Shown here piece by piece: positions 7,857-15,109 of a stretch of 16,709 nucleotides of DNA. This stretch comes from Propionibacteriaceae bacterium UBA6122. Its GTDB lineage: Bacteria; Actinomycetota; Actinomycetes; Propionibacteriales; Propionibacteriaceae. Every line of letters starts with the position of its first letter. The first letter of the stretch is position 1. The stretch spans positions 1 to 16,709 of the forward strand of contig DIVW01000007.1 in the NCBI GenBank assembly GCA_002428365.1, given 5' to 3'. Position numbers and translations under genes: made by a program. The notes below the pieces were generated by a model that was not told the origin of the DNA, did not search any database, and saw only the letters and a program-made list of their open reading frames with translations.

Positions 7857-8777
7857 CTACTCAAGCGCCAGGCGACGTGCGGTGTCTAGCAGTTGCTGGG
7901 CACCGCGCAGGTCGCCGGTAGCCCGCAACTGCTGGGTGACGGCGATCAGCAGGGCGGCTTGGGCCGGCAGGTTCAGCGCGGGCCAAGGGTCACCGCTAGC
8001 CGGAACGGCCGGCCCGCCAGCGTCCCGATAGGCGGCGAGGAACTCGGCCCAAGACTGGTCATCGAGCAATCCGGCGGCCCAATAGGCGGCCGGGCTCGAC
8101 AGATCCCAAGAGGGGTCGCCGGTGCCGAAGTCGTCCACGTCCAGCAGCTTCCAGCTGCGGCGCAGCGGGGTGTGCCCGATTTGGCCAAGGTGGAAATCGC
8201 CATGAGCCAACGTCACTTGAGTGGGTTCGGCGAGTAGCTCGGCCAGTTGGTCGCCGCGTTCGATCATCCAGCCAAGATCGCTGGGCACCGTCTTGCGCAG
8301 GAACTCGATCGCCAACTGCAGGCGGGTGTGGCCACCCAGGCGGGGCGGATCGTCGCGAATGGGCAGGCCGTGGAGCTTGGCGAGCAGGGTGCCGATCTCC
8401 GACCATGGCGGACGGTCGATGGTGGCCAGCACAGTCACCCGCGGCCACACGGTTGCCAGCCGGTCGTCCGGGCCCTCGAAGGGCGCATAGATCAGCGGCT
8501 GAATCCACAACCGGTCAATGTCAGGACCGCCGATGCAGTGAATGCGTCGGGCCAGCCGGTCCCGGTTAGCCGCCGGGCTGTGCAGCTTCACAATCACGCC
8601 AGCGCAGATGTAGACCTGGGAGTGCGCTGGAGCGTACGGCCGGGTGGGCATACCGCGGGTGAGCAGCGGCACCACTGGGGTGGTCGGGCCAACTCGCGGA
8701 TCTTGGGCTGCGGCCACGCTGCGCACCCAATCGGCCAACTCCGGCGGGGGCAACGGGACGTTGCTAGCGGTCAGCAC
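7857..8777 (-). CDS. APH/choline-kinase-fold phosphotransferase
   Basis: This 306-aa protein has the phosphotransferase-enzyme fold (PF01636). The visible features are a putative nucleotide-binding lysine K64 (GVIVKLH), the Brenner motif LAHGDFHLGQIG with H192 and catalytic D194, and the metal-binding segment LLDVDDFGTGDPSWDLS (211-227). The Asn usual five residues after the catalytic Asp is Gln here (Q199), a substitution found in some members. The substrate may be an antibiotic, a sugar or another small alcohol; nothing here decides it, so it should not be called a resistance gene. The start is GTG, supported by GGAGGG 8 bases upstream. It lies downstream of the MFS gene on the same strand but is separated by 305 bp of repeats. 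Confidence 0.85.
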   Translation of the reverse strand: MLTASNVPLPPPELADWVRSVAAAQDPRVGPTTPVVPLLTRGMPTRPYAPAHSQVYICAGVIVKLHSPAANRDRLARRIHCIGGPDIDRLWIQPLIYAPFEGPDDRLATVWPRVTVLATIDRPPWSEIGTLLAKLHGLPIRDDPPRLGGHTRLQLAIEFLRKTVPSDLGWMIERGDQLAELLAEPTQVTLAHGDFHLGQIGHTPLRRSWKLLDVDDFGTGDPSWDLSSPAAYWAAGLLDDQSWAEFLAAYRDAGGPAVPASGDPWPALNLPAQAALLIAVTQQLRATGDLRGAQQLLDTARRLALE

Positions 8778-8889
8778 CCGGCTCTCCCTCCGAATCAGCG
8801 CGTCGCCGCCTCACATTAGTGCCAGTGGCCCCGTGGTGGGAGTTCTGGCAAGCAGTTTTGATTTCGGACCTTCTGCGCCCCGAATCCGA

Positions 8890-9037
8890 CCCTTCAGTTC
8901 CCTGAGCCTGGCCCTTCAGTTCCCTGAGCCTGACCCTTCAGTTCCCTGAGTCCGACTCTTCAGTTCCCTGAGCCTGTCGAAGGGTCCCTTTCCTGCAGAA
9001 CCACCCTTTGACCCTTCGACGAGCTCAGGGAACTGAA
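8890..9037. repeat. REP-like cluster: four 22-bp tandem units plus an inverted copy
   Basis: Units of about 22 bp with the core CTTCAGTTCCCTGAGCCTG repeat from 8890, 8912, 8934 and 8956. The last continues into GTCGAAGGG. At 9012-9037 an inverted copy (CCCTTCGACGAGCTCAGGGA...) pairs with 8959-8984 with one or two mismatches. This is the same family as the repeats at 7744-7842. It fills most of the 305-bp gap between the MFS gene and the phosphotransferase gene; 8778-8889 otherwise shows only the phosphotransferase ribosome-binding site. Confidence 0.85.
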
Positions 9038-9073
9038 TGACTCAGACCGAGCCCCGCTCAGCGACCTGCCTGT

Positions 9074-9100
9074 GCATCCCGGTTACATCATCGGGGATGC
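9074..9100. terminator. Weak hairpin overlapping the end of the MFS gene
   Basis: GCATCCC (9074-9080) and GGGATGC (9094-9100) form a 7-bp stem with a 13-base loop around the minus-strand stop codon of the MFS gene. There is no T-tract, so terminator function is a guess. Confidence 0.25.
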
Positions 9101-10366
9101 AGCGTCCACGTCCTCGACCGCCTCACTCAGTTCGAGATGCTTGGACGACTTCGATCGCAGCTGGCGAACCTCTGGGGAAAGCAGCGCCAGCAGGGTCACC
9201 ACCACCGAGATGATGCCGGTGCCAATCAAGGAGGCGTGCACGCCGAAGGCCAGGATCGCCGGGCCAGCCAGGATCAACCCGAGCGGGCCGAGCATCAGCG
9301 ATCCCAGCGCGTCATAGGACGCCACGCGCGCCAGCGATTCCGGCGGCACTTCGTCCTGCATGGTCGTCATCCACAGCACGCCGAACAGATCGAAGGTGAC
9401 CCCGAGGAAGAACATCGAGACCACCACCGTCCACAACGGCGCGCTCAGCCCCAACAGGATCGGCGGCAGGCCAGCAGTGACGGTCATCAAAGTGGCCACC
9501 AGGATCGGGCGGTGCGGCTTCCAAACCATCGAGACCCACACCCCGACGATCGCGCCCAGCGCCTCACCGATCAGAATGATCGTCCACGCACCAGCGCCGC
9601 CGAGTTCGGTCTTGGCCACCACCGGGCCGAGGACGCCTTGGGCGGCTTGCAGCACCATGATCATCAGCGACCACTGCGCGACTACTACCCAGAGCCATTG
9701 GCGCGAAGAGAACTCGCCCCAGCCGTCAATGAGCTGACGAAGCGGGTGAGCGCCCTCGCCGGCGATGTTTCCGGTGATCTTGGGCAGCTTCAACAGGAGG
9801 GCACCGGCCAGCAGATACAGGGTGCCGGCTACCACCATCGCCCAGCCGCCGCCGAGCCAAACCACCACCGCACCGCCGGTCACCAGCCCGCCAAGACGGG
9901 CGGCCGAGGCGCCCATGGCCAGCCAGGCGTTGCCCTTTTGGCGCAGATGTTCGGGCACCAGGTCGGGAATGATGCCCGAAAGTGCCGGGTAGATCATCGC
10001 CCCGGCCGCACCGGCAACCCCCGCCGCGACGCAGAGCAGCCAGATCGGCGCATAACCAGTGAGCAGCATCACCCCGATGGCGGCGAAGCCGGTGGCAGCC
10101 AGCCATTCCCCAGTCACCAGGACGGCCTGGCGCGGGTAACGGTCGGCAATCACGCCGCCAGCGAGCATCAGCACCACCATTGGCAGGGTGTGCACCGCCA
10201 GCACCAGCGACAGCGTGCCGGCGTCCGCTCCGGGCAAAGCCAAGATGCCGAAGGCCAGCGCCACCGGAGCGAACGCCATGCCCAGCATCGAGAGCGTCCG
10301 CGCGCTCAACAGCACCAGATACGGGCTGTTGGCTAGCAACTCTTTGGTCTGACTGGACGTGGACAT
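9083..10366 (-). CDS. MFS exporter (MFS_3 / EntS-like)
   Basis: This 427-aa protein has about 12 membrane helices and a short soluble tail. The major-facilitator loop motif is GGVIADRYPRQ (70-80) between helices 2 and 3. The segment QDEVPPESLARVASYDALGS (337-356) is typical of the MFS_3 group, which includes the enterobactin exporter EntS and macrolide-efflux-like proteins. It probably moves a small molecule out by proton antiport; the substrate is unknown and no siderophore or antibiotic synthesis genes lie nearby. The ATG follows AGAGAG by about 8 bases. The C-terminal ~25 residues are acidic and soluble. The upstream 327 bp contain tandem repeats but no other gene. Confidence 0.9.
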   Translation of the reverse strand: MSTSSQTKELLANSPYLVLLSARTLSMLGMAFAPVALAFGILALPGADAGTLSLVLAVHTLPMVVLMLAGGVIADRYPRQAVLVTGEWLAATGFAAIGVMLLTGYAPIWLLCVAAGVAGAAGAMIYPALSGIIPDLVPEHLRQKGNAWLAMGASAARLGGLVTGGAVVVWLGGGWAMVVAGTLYLLAGALLLKLPKITGNIAGEGAHPLRQLIDGWGEFSSRQWLWVVVAQWSLMIMVLQAAQGVLGPVVAKTELGGAGAWTIILIGEALGAIVGVWVSMVWKPHRPILVATLMTVTAGLPPILLGLSAPLWTVVVSMFFLGVTFDLFGVLWMTTMQDEVPPESLARVASYDALGSLMLGPLGLILAGPAILAFGVHASLIGTGIISVVVTLLALLSPEVRQLRSKSSKHLELSEAVEDVDAASPMM

Positions 10367-10479
10367 AGCAATGCTCTCTGGGTCGACTTGGCTTTTGGGC
10401 AGCCTTCGATCTTGTCACTACATGATCTTCACGGCAACTCCGAAGCGGTCTGGTCGTCCTTCCCCAGCACCCTTCGCAC

Positions 10480-10580
10480 GGGGACGGTTCCTCCGCGCAG
10501 CTCATGGGGACGGTTCCTCCGCGCAGCTCACGGGGACGGTTCCTCCGCGCAGCTCACGGGGACGGTTCCTCCGCGCAGCT
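10480..10580. repeat. Four tandem 26-bp units of the GGGGACGGTTCC family
   Basis: The unit GGGGACGGTTCCTCCGCGCA followed by GCTCAC (or GCTCAT) repeats at 10480, 10506, 10532 and 10558, the last copy cut to 23 bp. The copies are essentially identical apart from one T/C change, which points to recent expansion. The core is shared with 1584-1665 and 12624-12696. The rest of the gap between the two minus-strand genes (10367-10479 and 10581-10693) shows no gene or clear signal. Confidence 0.92.
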
Positions 10581-10693
10581 AGTCGGCTAATGCTGGATGC
10601 CAGAACCCGCGGGCCGCTTGGGCAAGGTGGTCACGTGGCCAAGCTGATCATGGGCGCAACGGCCAAGGCTGAACAAGGCTCGTCGACGCACGG

Positions 10694-11239
10694 CTAGCCA
10701 CACCGGAAGGAGTGGCCAGCCATTCCAAGAAAGTCGCCCGCGTCGGCGATACCTTTCGCCCACGCCACCTGTCCGTCCTTCAGTTCAGCCAGCTTCAGCG
10801 ACACACCGTTCCATTCATGGTCACGCACGGCGCCGGAGCCTCGTGTGGAATAGCCGATTGTCATGGCGCGCTGTGCGTCAACCGTCGGAGCTGCGGTGAC
10901 CACCTGGAGACCAGCCGAGCTGTCACCGAAAAGCACCACTTCGGCAGCCGTCACGGCGGGGTCAGTTACTCGCGCGTCCCATAGGAGGCGTGGGTCTGCG
11001 GGCTGTTGATCTACCCTTGACGCCTCGTCATCGTAGATGGCCGCGACTCGCACAAAACCCTCAGGGCAACGACTGCGCAGCGTGAACCGGCCACCGTCCC
11101 TAGTCACATACCCGGGCTCATACTGCACCAACCCCAACTGATCCGAGCCGACACACGAACTCAACACGGCCGCGCATATACAGGCGGCGGCAATCAGTGC
11201 CGCAGACCTTCTGAACGGTCGGGCCCCCACGCCGATCAA
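10694..11239 (-). CDS. Predicted lipoprotein of unknown function
   Basis: This 181-aa protein has an Arg-rich start (ARPFRRS), a hydrophobic stretch, and a lipobox AVLSSC with C29 as the likely lipidated residue. The mature domain would sit on the outer face of the membrane. It has two further cysteines, C58 (SRCPEGF) and C180 near the C-terminus (SFRCG), which could form a disulfide. No known domain was recognised. The start is TTG: TTGA overlaps the stop of the upstream LRR gene, and GGGATGAG lies a few bases before it, so the gene appears translationally coupled. An in-frame GTG at 11230 is the alternative. Confidence 0.7.
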   Translation of the reverse strand: MIGVGARPFRRSAALIAAACICAAVLSSCVGSDQLGLVQYEPGYVTRDGGRFTLRSRCPEGFVRVAAIYDDEASRVDQQPADPRLLWDARVTDPAVTAAEVVLFGDSSAGLQVVTAAPTVDAQRAMTIGYSTRGSGAVRDHEWNGVSLKLAELKDGQVAWAKGIADAGDFLGMAGHSFRCG

Positions 11240-11982
11240 CGCGGCTCATCCCAGCGGGACGGCATCGATGATCGCAGCGGCGTGCGACCAACGAATAGAT
11301 ATCGAGCATTTGGCGTGAGTGTTGGTCCGTCGAGCGAGACCAATTCGTCGCAGTCCTCGGCATAAAGCCGCTCGAGGTGTGAAACCTCGGCGAAGGCACG
11401 TAGATCCCGCATTCCGCGAACCCCGACAAGGTCTAAGATCCGGAGGCCCCCAAGCCCTCGGAGAGCCTTCACGTCGCGATCCCAGTGGGTCACGCTCGTC
11501 AACTCCAGGCTGCGTAGCGAAGACGGATAGTACTCAGGAACCGAACGAGGCTTGGCTAGCGAAAGGGCGTCGAGTCGAGGCAGTTCCGCCAACACGTCTC
11601 GCCAGCCGCGTGGCATGCTCTCGATCTCAAGCGACCGCAGCGAGTGGCCCGCGGTGAACTCGGTGGGGACGCCACCCCAAATCCGCAAGGACCTTAGCTT
11701 CGGCATGGCCCCCAGCACCAACGCATCTGCTGAGCAACTCGAGGCGGCCAGATCGAGCGTCTCCAACTCCGAGAGCTCATTAAGCGCCGTGAGGTCAACG
11801 GTGCCCGCAACAACCAGGAGATGTTTGAGGCGCGCCTTCTCCCGGCGCAGGAACCCCAGATCGGGCCATTCACCACCATCCAAGTGGACCGCGTTACGCG
11901 TTCCGAGCCGCCAACCGGGACCCGGCGGGTCGCGCAGGATCACGAAACGTGCGGGCGTTTCGCCAGTCGATTCAGCGTCCAT
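11236..11982 (-). CDS. Cytoplasmic leucine-rich-repeat-like protein
   Basis: From the ATG at 11982 this is a 248-aa protein. Seven irregular LxxLxxLxL-type units are visible: LSELETLDL, MPKLRSLRI, HSLRSLEI, LPRLDALSL, PSSLRSLEL, LGGLRILDL and VSHLERLYA. They cover most of the C-terminal half. There is no signal peptide or membrane helix, so it is probably cytosolic and a binding protein. The frame stays open upstream to a GTG at 12105, but that GTG has no ribosome-binding site. The ATG at 11982 overlaps the stop of a small ORF with a good one, so 11982 is preferred. It overlaps the lipoprotein gene by 4 bases. The function is unknown. Confidence 0.62.
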   Translation of the reverse strand: MDAESTGETPARFVILRDPPGPGWRLGTRNAVHLDGGEWPDLGFLRREKARLKHLLVVAGTVDLTALNELSELETLDLAASSCSADALVLGAMPKLRSLRIWGGVPTEFTAGHSLRSLEIESMPRGWRDVLAELPRLDALSLAKPRSVPEYYPSSLRSLELTSVTHWDRDVKALRGLGGLRILDLVGVRGMRDLRAFAEVSHLERLYAEDCDELVSLDGPTLTPNARYLFVGRTPLRSSMPSRWDEPR

Positions 11983-12053
11983 CACACCCCGATTCTGGAG
12001 CGCCCAGTAGACCGAACCAGCGCCCTCAGCTCCGGATCGATCCTCTTCGACAT
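11982..12053 (-). CDS. Small ORF (23 aa) coupled to the LRR gene, or displaced N-terminus of it
   Basis: The ORF reads MSKRIDPELRALVRSTGRSR then IGV and stop. GGAAGGA ends 7 bases before its ATG, the best ribosome-binding site in this part of the window. Its TGA overlaps the LRR ATG by one base (TGATG), the usual signature of translational coupling. It could be a leader ORF. It could also be the true N-terminus of the LRR protein displaced by an indel, since the peptide looks like an ordinary soluble N-terminus. Confidence 0.4.
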   Translation of the reverse strand: MSKRIDPELRALVRSTGRSRIGV

Positions 12054-12106
12054 GACTAAATCCTTCCAACTCACAAGGATGCGGCTTCAAACCTGAGCGG
12101 TTCACC

Positions 12107-12130
12107 GTGGTGAGGGGTTTGCGTCACCAC
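12107..12130. terminator. 7-bp hairpin after the 143-aa gene
   Basis: GTGGTGA (12107-12113) and TCACCAC (12124-12130) are perfect complements with a 10-base loop, 13 bp past the minus-strand stop of the 143-aa gene. No T-tract follows, so termination is tentative. Confidence 0.3.
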
Positions 12131-12142
12131 TCACAACCCCCA

Positions 12143-12574
12143 TCAAAGGACTCCACGTAGGTCAACTCGTCCGTCCGTAACGACCATTCTGTCGAAACCG
12201 CCATCCATCACCATTAGTAAGCAACTGGTGGCGTCTTTGACTTCAAGCCAGCATGGCGCAGACCCCGCCACCGCGTTGACAAATTGGTCATTCCACCTAC
12301 CGTGACCCCGGGCCGGGAAGGCCTCCCAGCCTGGGCAGGCTCGAATAAGGCTCGGGCTATTACCACACACATCGACGGCGGCCACTGAGGCGCCCGCCGC
12401 AGTGAGCCGACCAGCGAGGCTGCGCCACAAGCCAACCAGGGCAGCGTCGGCCTCGTTCGTCAAGACCCAATCACCGTAGCTCTCAGTTAAGGTGGGCAGC
12501 AGGCCAAGCCTGTCGATCACTAACACACCCATCAATGGGTGAACAAAACGCATCGCTTCGCCAGCCTCACCCAT
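12143..12574 (-). CDS. Hypothetical protein (143 aa)
   Basis: No family was recognised. The protein is soluble and mixed in composition, with no signal peptide or membrane helix. Its features are a Trp-rich middle (YGDWVLTNEADAALVGLWRS, PGWEAFPARGHGRWNDQF) and a C-terminal hydrophobic strand pattern (SCLLMVMDGGFDRMVVTDGR), which suggests an alpha/beta fold. The ATG at 12574 has no obvious ribosome-binding site; ATG 12553 (MRFVHPLMGV) is an alternative, with a GAGG somewhat far upstream. Given its neighbours, a role beside the LRR and lipoprotein genes is possible but unsupported. Confidence 0.5.
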   Translation of the reverse strand: MGEAGEAMRFVHPLMGVLVIDRLGLLPTLTESYGDWVLTNEADAALVGLWRSLAGRLTAAGASVAAVDVCGNSPSLIRACPGWEAFPARGHGRWNDQFVNAVAGSAPCWLEVKDATSCLLMVMDGGFDRMVVTDGRVDLRGVL

Positions 12575-12623
12575 AATCGATAATGTACGGCGTCAACGTG
12601 CTTACCGTTGCCTTGGCGCTCCT

Positions 12624-12696
12624 ATTGGGGACGGTTCCAATATGAGCAGTGCCGGGCAGGGTCCGTCCCCATGAGCCGCGCGGGGGAACCGTCCCC
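12624..12696. repeat. Third copy of the GGGGACGGTTCC repeat family, inverted arms
   Basis: GGGGACGGTTCC (12627-12638), itself inside ATTGG...CCAAT, pairs with GGAACCGTCCCC (12685-12696). Between them, GGGTCCGTCCCCATGAGC (12659-12676) is identical to 1584-1601. The element lies between the 143-aa gene and the immunity-like gene and closes the segment that the 26-bp tandem array opens. Confidence 0.85.
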
Positions 12697-12715
12697 GTGA
12701 GCGGGCGGGACGGGG

Positions 12716-13027
12716 TCAGGGGAGGGCTGGGGTCAACTCGGCAAGGCGGCCGAAGGCGGCATTGGCGCGCTGACGCAGCTCGGATTCGGCGCGACCGGGA
12801 TTGGCGGCGGCGCCCAACCGGCCAACACCGAGCTCGTCCACATCAGCGAAAAGACCTTCGAGTACGTCCAGCACGTGCACGGGCCAATCGGTGGGGTCGT
12901 CCTGATAGAGCTGCAGGAACAGCGCCTCGAACTCCTTGCCGGAGATCCGCTCGTCGATGAGCAGTCGAATCAGCAGGGAGTAAGCCGTCAACTTCGGCGC
13001 CCATGCCGACCACCAATGTGCGTCCAC
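12716..13027 (-). CDS. Colicin-immunity-like protein (Colicin_immun family, tentative)
   Basis: The segment LLIRLLIDERISGKEFEALFLQLYQDDP followed by VLDVLEGLFADVDELG, with ESELRQRANAAFGRL near the end, resembles the all-helical 'self-protective colicin-like immunity' proteins (PF09204) common in actinobacteria. Those bind and block a toxin, although most genomic homologues have no demonstrated partner. No toxin gene was found beside it. The GTG at 13027 (103 aa) is chosen because GAGGAG precedes it by 6 bases. An ATG at 13102 in the same frame (128 aa) lacks a ribosome-binding site and adds a Pro-rich, non-family-like N-terminus. It lies downstream of, and on the same strand as, the two-component genes. 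Confidence 0.6.
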   Translation of the reverse strand: MDAHWWSAWAPKLTAYSLLIRLLIDERISGKEFEALFLQLYQDDPTDWPVHVLDVLEGLFADVDELGVGRLGAAANPGRAESELRQRANAAFGRLAELTPALP

Positions 13028-13152
13028 CAAAATCTCCTCAAGCCGGTTTGGACCGCCGTCGTCGACCGGGAGTGAACGGACCGGCGACGGAGGCAAGCCC
13101 ATTGCATCGCCAAGGAGCGCCTCGGGGCTATCGGCCAGTCAGGTATTTCGCA

Positions 13153-13167
13153 TGGCCAACTGGCCAT
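13153..13167. promoter_or_regulatory. Putative operator, 15-bp element TGGCCAACTGGCCAT (copy 1)
   Basis: This 15-mer is identical to 15110-15124. With the preceding A it forms ATGGCCA-AC-TGGCCAT, a 7-bp inverted repeat. It lies in the gap between the response-regulator stop and the immunity-like gene. Such a dyad fits a dimeric LuxR/NarL-type helix-turn-helix, so the neighbouring regulator is the natural candidate; this is inference. Confidence 0.45.
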
Positions 13168-13179
13168 AACCGCTAGTGA

Positions 13180-13848
13180 TCAACGAGTCTCGTCACCCTT
13201 GGACGTGATCAGGCCCAGCACGTGAGCCCGGGCGGCCAAGCTGGTGCGGTTGTCGGCACCCAGCTTGCGCATTAGCGACGCCACATGCACCTTCACCGTC
13301 GAAGCCGAGACGAACAGTTGCTTGGCGATCTCGGGGTTCGTCTGCCCCCGGCTGAGCAGCAGCAGCACCTCCCGCTCACGAGGCAACAACCGCGGCGGCG
13401 TAGCCAGCGCCCGGGCCGGGCTCCACCGACTGACCAGATTCGGCGGCACCACCGAGAGACCACTGTGCGCCGCCCGGACGGCCTCCACCAGCGCCACGGC
13501 CCGGGTGTTCTTCAGCAAATAGCCAGCACCGCCAGCGCTGAAGAAGGTGGCGATCGACTCATCGTCATCGAAGGTGGTCAGGGCCACCACTCGCACTGCG
13601 GGCGCCAGCTCGACGATCGCTTTGGTGGCGGCGATCCCGTCCAACTCGGGCATTCGCAGATCCATCAGCACCACATCCGGCGCATCGGCGCGGACGGCCT
13701 CGACCGCCTCGGCACCATCGGAGCAACTGCCAACGACTTCCAGATCCTCAGCGCTGGCGAGGTACTCGGCCAGGGTTTCCCGCACCATCAGGTCATCGTC
13801 GACGACGAGCACGCGAATGCGGCCCACGGCGGCGGGACGATCGGCCAT
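13180..13848 (-). CDS. NarL/LuxR-family response regulator
   Basis: From the ATG at 13848 this is a 222-aa protein. The receiver domain (~10-125) has the acidic triplet D17-D19 (VLVVDDD), phospho-acceptor D63 (VVLMDLRMPELDG), T91 and K113. The LuxR-type helix-turn-helix is at ~152-215 (LLPREREVLLLLSRGQTNPEIAKQLF, then STVKVHVASLMRKLG). The track to 13902 is open further upstream, but GGAG 9 bases before 13848 and the 5-bp gap to the kinase stop fix this start. It forms an operon with the kinase, which should phosphorylate D63. Likely targets are the TGGCCA-rich dyads on either side of the pair. Confidence 0.95.
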   Translation of the reverse strand: MADRPAAVGRIRVLVVDDDLMVRETLAEYLASAEDLEVVGSCSDGAEAVEAVRADAPDVVLMDLRMPELDGIAATKAIVELAPAVRVVALTTFDDDESIATFFSAGGAGYLLKNTRAVALVEAVRAAHSGLSVVPPNLVSRWSPARALATPPRLLPREREVLLLLSRGQTNPEIAKQLFVSASTVKVHVASLMRKLGADNRTSLAARAHVLGLITSKGDETR

Positions 13849-13853
13849 CGCAC

Positions 13854-14990
13854 TCACTCCTTCGCCTCGGCGCTGAGCGGCAGGCGGATCCGCGTGACCC
13901 AATGCTGATCTTCCGCGCCGGTCTGAACGCTACCGCCCAGGCCGTCGAGGCGCTGACCCATTCCCCAGACCCCGAGGCGCTCGCGTCCGTCGTCGTCGCC
14001 GGCAGACGGTGCGGCGGCGTTGATGAAGGCCAGCTCTGCTTCGGTCTCGCCCACCTGCACCACGATGCCGCTGGGTTGGCTGGGATCGCCGTGCTTGGTC
14101 ATGTTGGCCACCGCTTCGCCGGTGATGGCCGCCAGTGTTTCTGACTGCACCGTGGTGAGGCGGCTCAAATCGCCCTCCAGACTGACGGTGGTGGTGAAAC
14201 CGTCCCTGACCAGGTCGTCCTGGGCAGCAGTGAGCGCCGAAGCCAGCGACGTCCCGCTCGCGGCCAGAGCTTCGACCGAGGCGGACGGATCCCGCAGCAG
14301 GCTCATCACCCAGCGAAGCTCGTCCACACCACGGGCGGCCTCGTCGGTGATGGTGTCGAGGTCCTGTTCGCTGACCGCCCCACGCAGCCGGGCCCGCTCG
14401 GCGACCATCGACACTTTTGTGAACGAGCGGGCCACGGTGTCGTGGAGCTCTCGAGCGAGCACCTGGCGTTGCAGGACGAGTTCTGCGGCGCGTGCCTGTT
14501 CTTGGGCCTCGGTGACGGCGTGGTAGGCGTTGCCGATGATCCACATCAGCCCCACCATCGCCGCCCAGATCGGTAGGCCGACTATGAAGGTCGTCATCGC
14601 CCGGCCCGGTGACCAGGAAACCAGCCACATCAGCGGCAGGTACACAGCGCTCAAGATGGCGCGCAGGCGACGCTCGCCGCGCATGCCCAAGCCCAACAAG
14701 GTGATCAGCGGTGCGTATTCACCAAGCACGCCGCCGCATTCGGGCGGGAGTCCCAATCGCAGGGCCAGAAACAGCCCGACCGCGAGCCCGCCGCCGCGCG
14801 GCCACTTGGCGGCCACGACGGCGAGGGCGCAGGCCATCAGATCGATCACGATGTTGGCCCAGGTTTGGCTGGTGATGATTTCCATCAAGACCACCAGCAG
14901 CGCCAGTCCGACGGCCAGCACGATCTCGATCCGGCCCGGCTCGAGCAGGCTCATCGCACGATTGCGCAGGGTTGTGCCAGACGGCGCCAT
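13854..14990 (-). CDS. Sensor histidine kinase, NarL/DesK-like (HisKA_3)
   Basis: This 378-aa protein has five or six membrane helices in the first ~155 residues with only short loops, so any external signal must be met near or within the membrane. A short coiled segment leads to the dimerisation domain with ARELHDTVARSFTKVSMVAERAR; the phospho-accepting His is residue 183. The ATPase domain has an N-box (GEAVANMTKHG, N296) and a G-box GVWGMGQRLDGLGGSV (~339-354). The ATG at 14990 has GGAGG 7 bases upstream; an adjacent GTG at 14993 is too close to it. The next gene is the cognate regulator. Its promoter region is shared with the divergent small peptide gene. Confidence 0.93.
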   Translation of the reverse strand: MAPSGTTLRNRAMSLLEPGRIEIVLAVGLALLVVLMEIITSQTWANIVIDLMACALAVVAAKWPRGGGLAVGLFLALRLGLPPECGGVLGEYAPLITLLGLGMRGERRLRAILSAVYLPLMWLVSWSPGRAMTTFIVGLPIWAAMVGLMWIIGNAYHAVTEAQEQARAAELVLQRQVLARELHDTVARSFTKVSMVAERARLRGAVSEQDLDTITDEAARGVDELRWVMSLLRDPSASVEALAASGTSLASALTAAQDDLVRDGFTTTVSLEGDLSRLTTVQSETLAAITGEAVANMTKHGDPSQPSGIVVQVGETEAELAFINAAAPSAGDDDGRERLGVWGMGQRLDGLGGSVQTGAEDQHWVTRIRLPLSAEAKE

Positions 14991-15083
14991 CACCCGTCCT
15001 CCTTGCTAACAGCAGAGGGCCCGCACCCTCGGGGGTATGTGCTTCGGCTAGAACTTAGCCCATATCCGGTGGTCAGAGCTGGT

Positions 15084-15103
15084 TTGGCCAACCGGTTGGC
15101 CAA
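15084..15103. promoter_or_regulatory. Perfect 20-bp palindrome in the kinase/peptide divergent region
   Basis: TTGGCCAACCGGTTGGCCAA is perfectly self-complementary. It sits 94 bp upstream of the kinase ATG and 72 bp upstream of the peptide ATG. It shares the TGGCCA half-site with the 15-bp element 7 bases further on. A dimeric regulator site is the likely meaning. Confidence 0.55.
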
Positions 15104-15109
15104 TTCTTG

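Noticed and set aside
7857..8777. Aminoglycoside resistance gene
   Set aside because: Only the general phosphotransferase fold is visible; the substrate is not deducible and the Brenner-motif Asn is Gln.
9137..10336. Plus-strand 399-codon frame across the MFS gene
   Set aside because: Gln/His/Arg-rich antisense shadow; the minus strand encodes a 12-helix transporter with a good motif.
10480..10580. CRISPR array
   Set aside because: The units are contiguous 26-bp tandem copies with no unique spacers, and no cas gene is present.
10388..10697. Plus-strand frames with repeated protein units (e.g. GTVPPRSS, GRFLRAA)
   Set aside because: The repetition comes from the 26-bp tandem DNA repeat; 26 is not a multiple of 3, so the same peptides move between frames. 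No ribosome-binding site was seen.
13285..13908. Plus-strand frame opposite the response regulator
   Set aside because: Antisense shadow rich in His/Arg/Gln; the regulator frame has all receiver and DNA-binding motifs.
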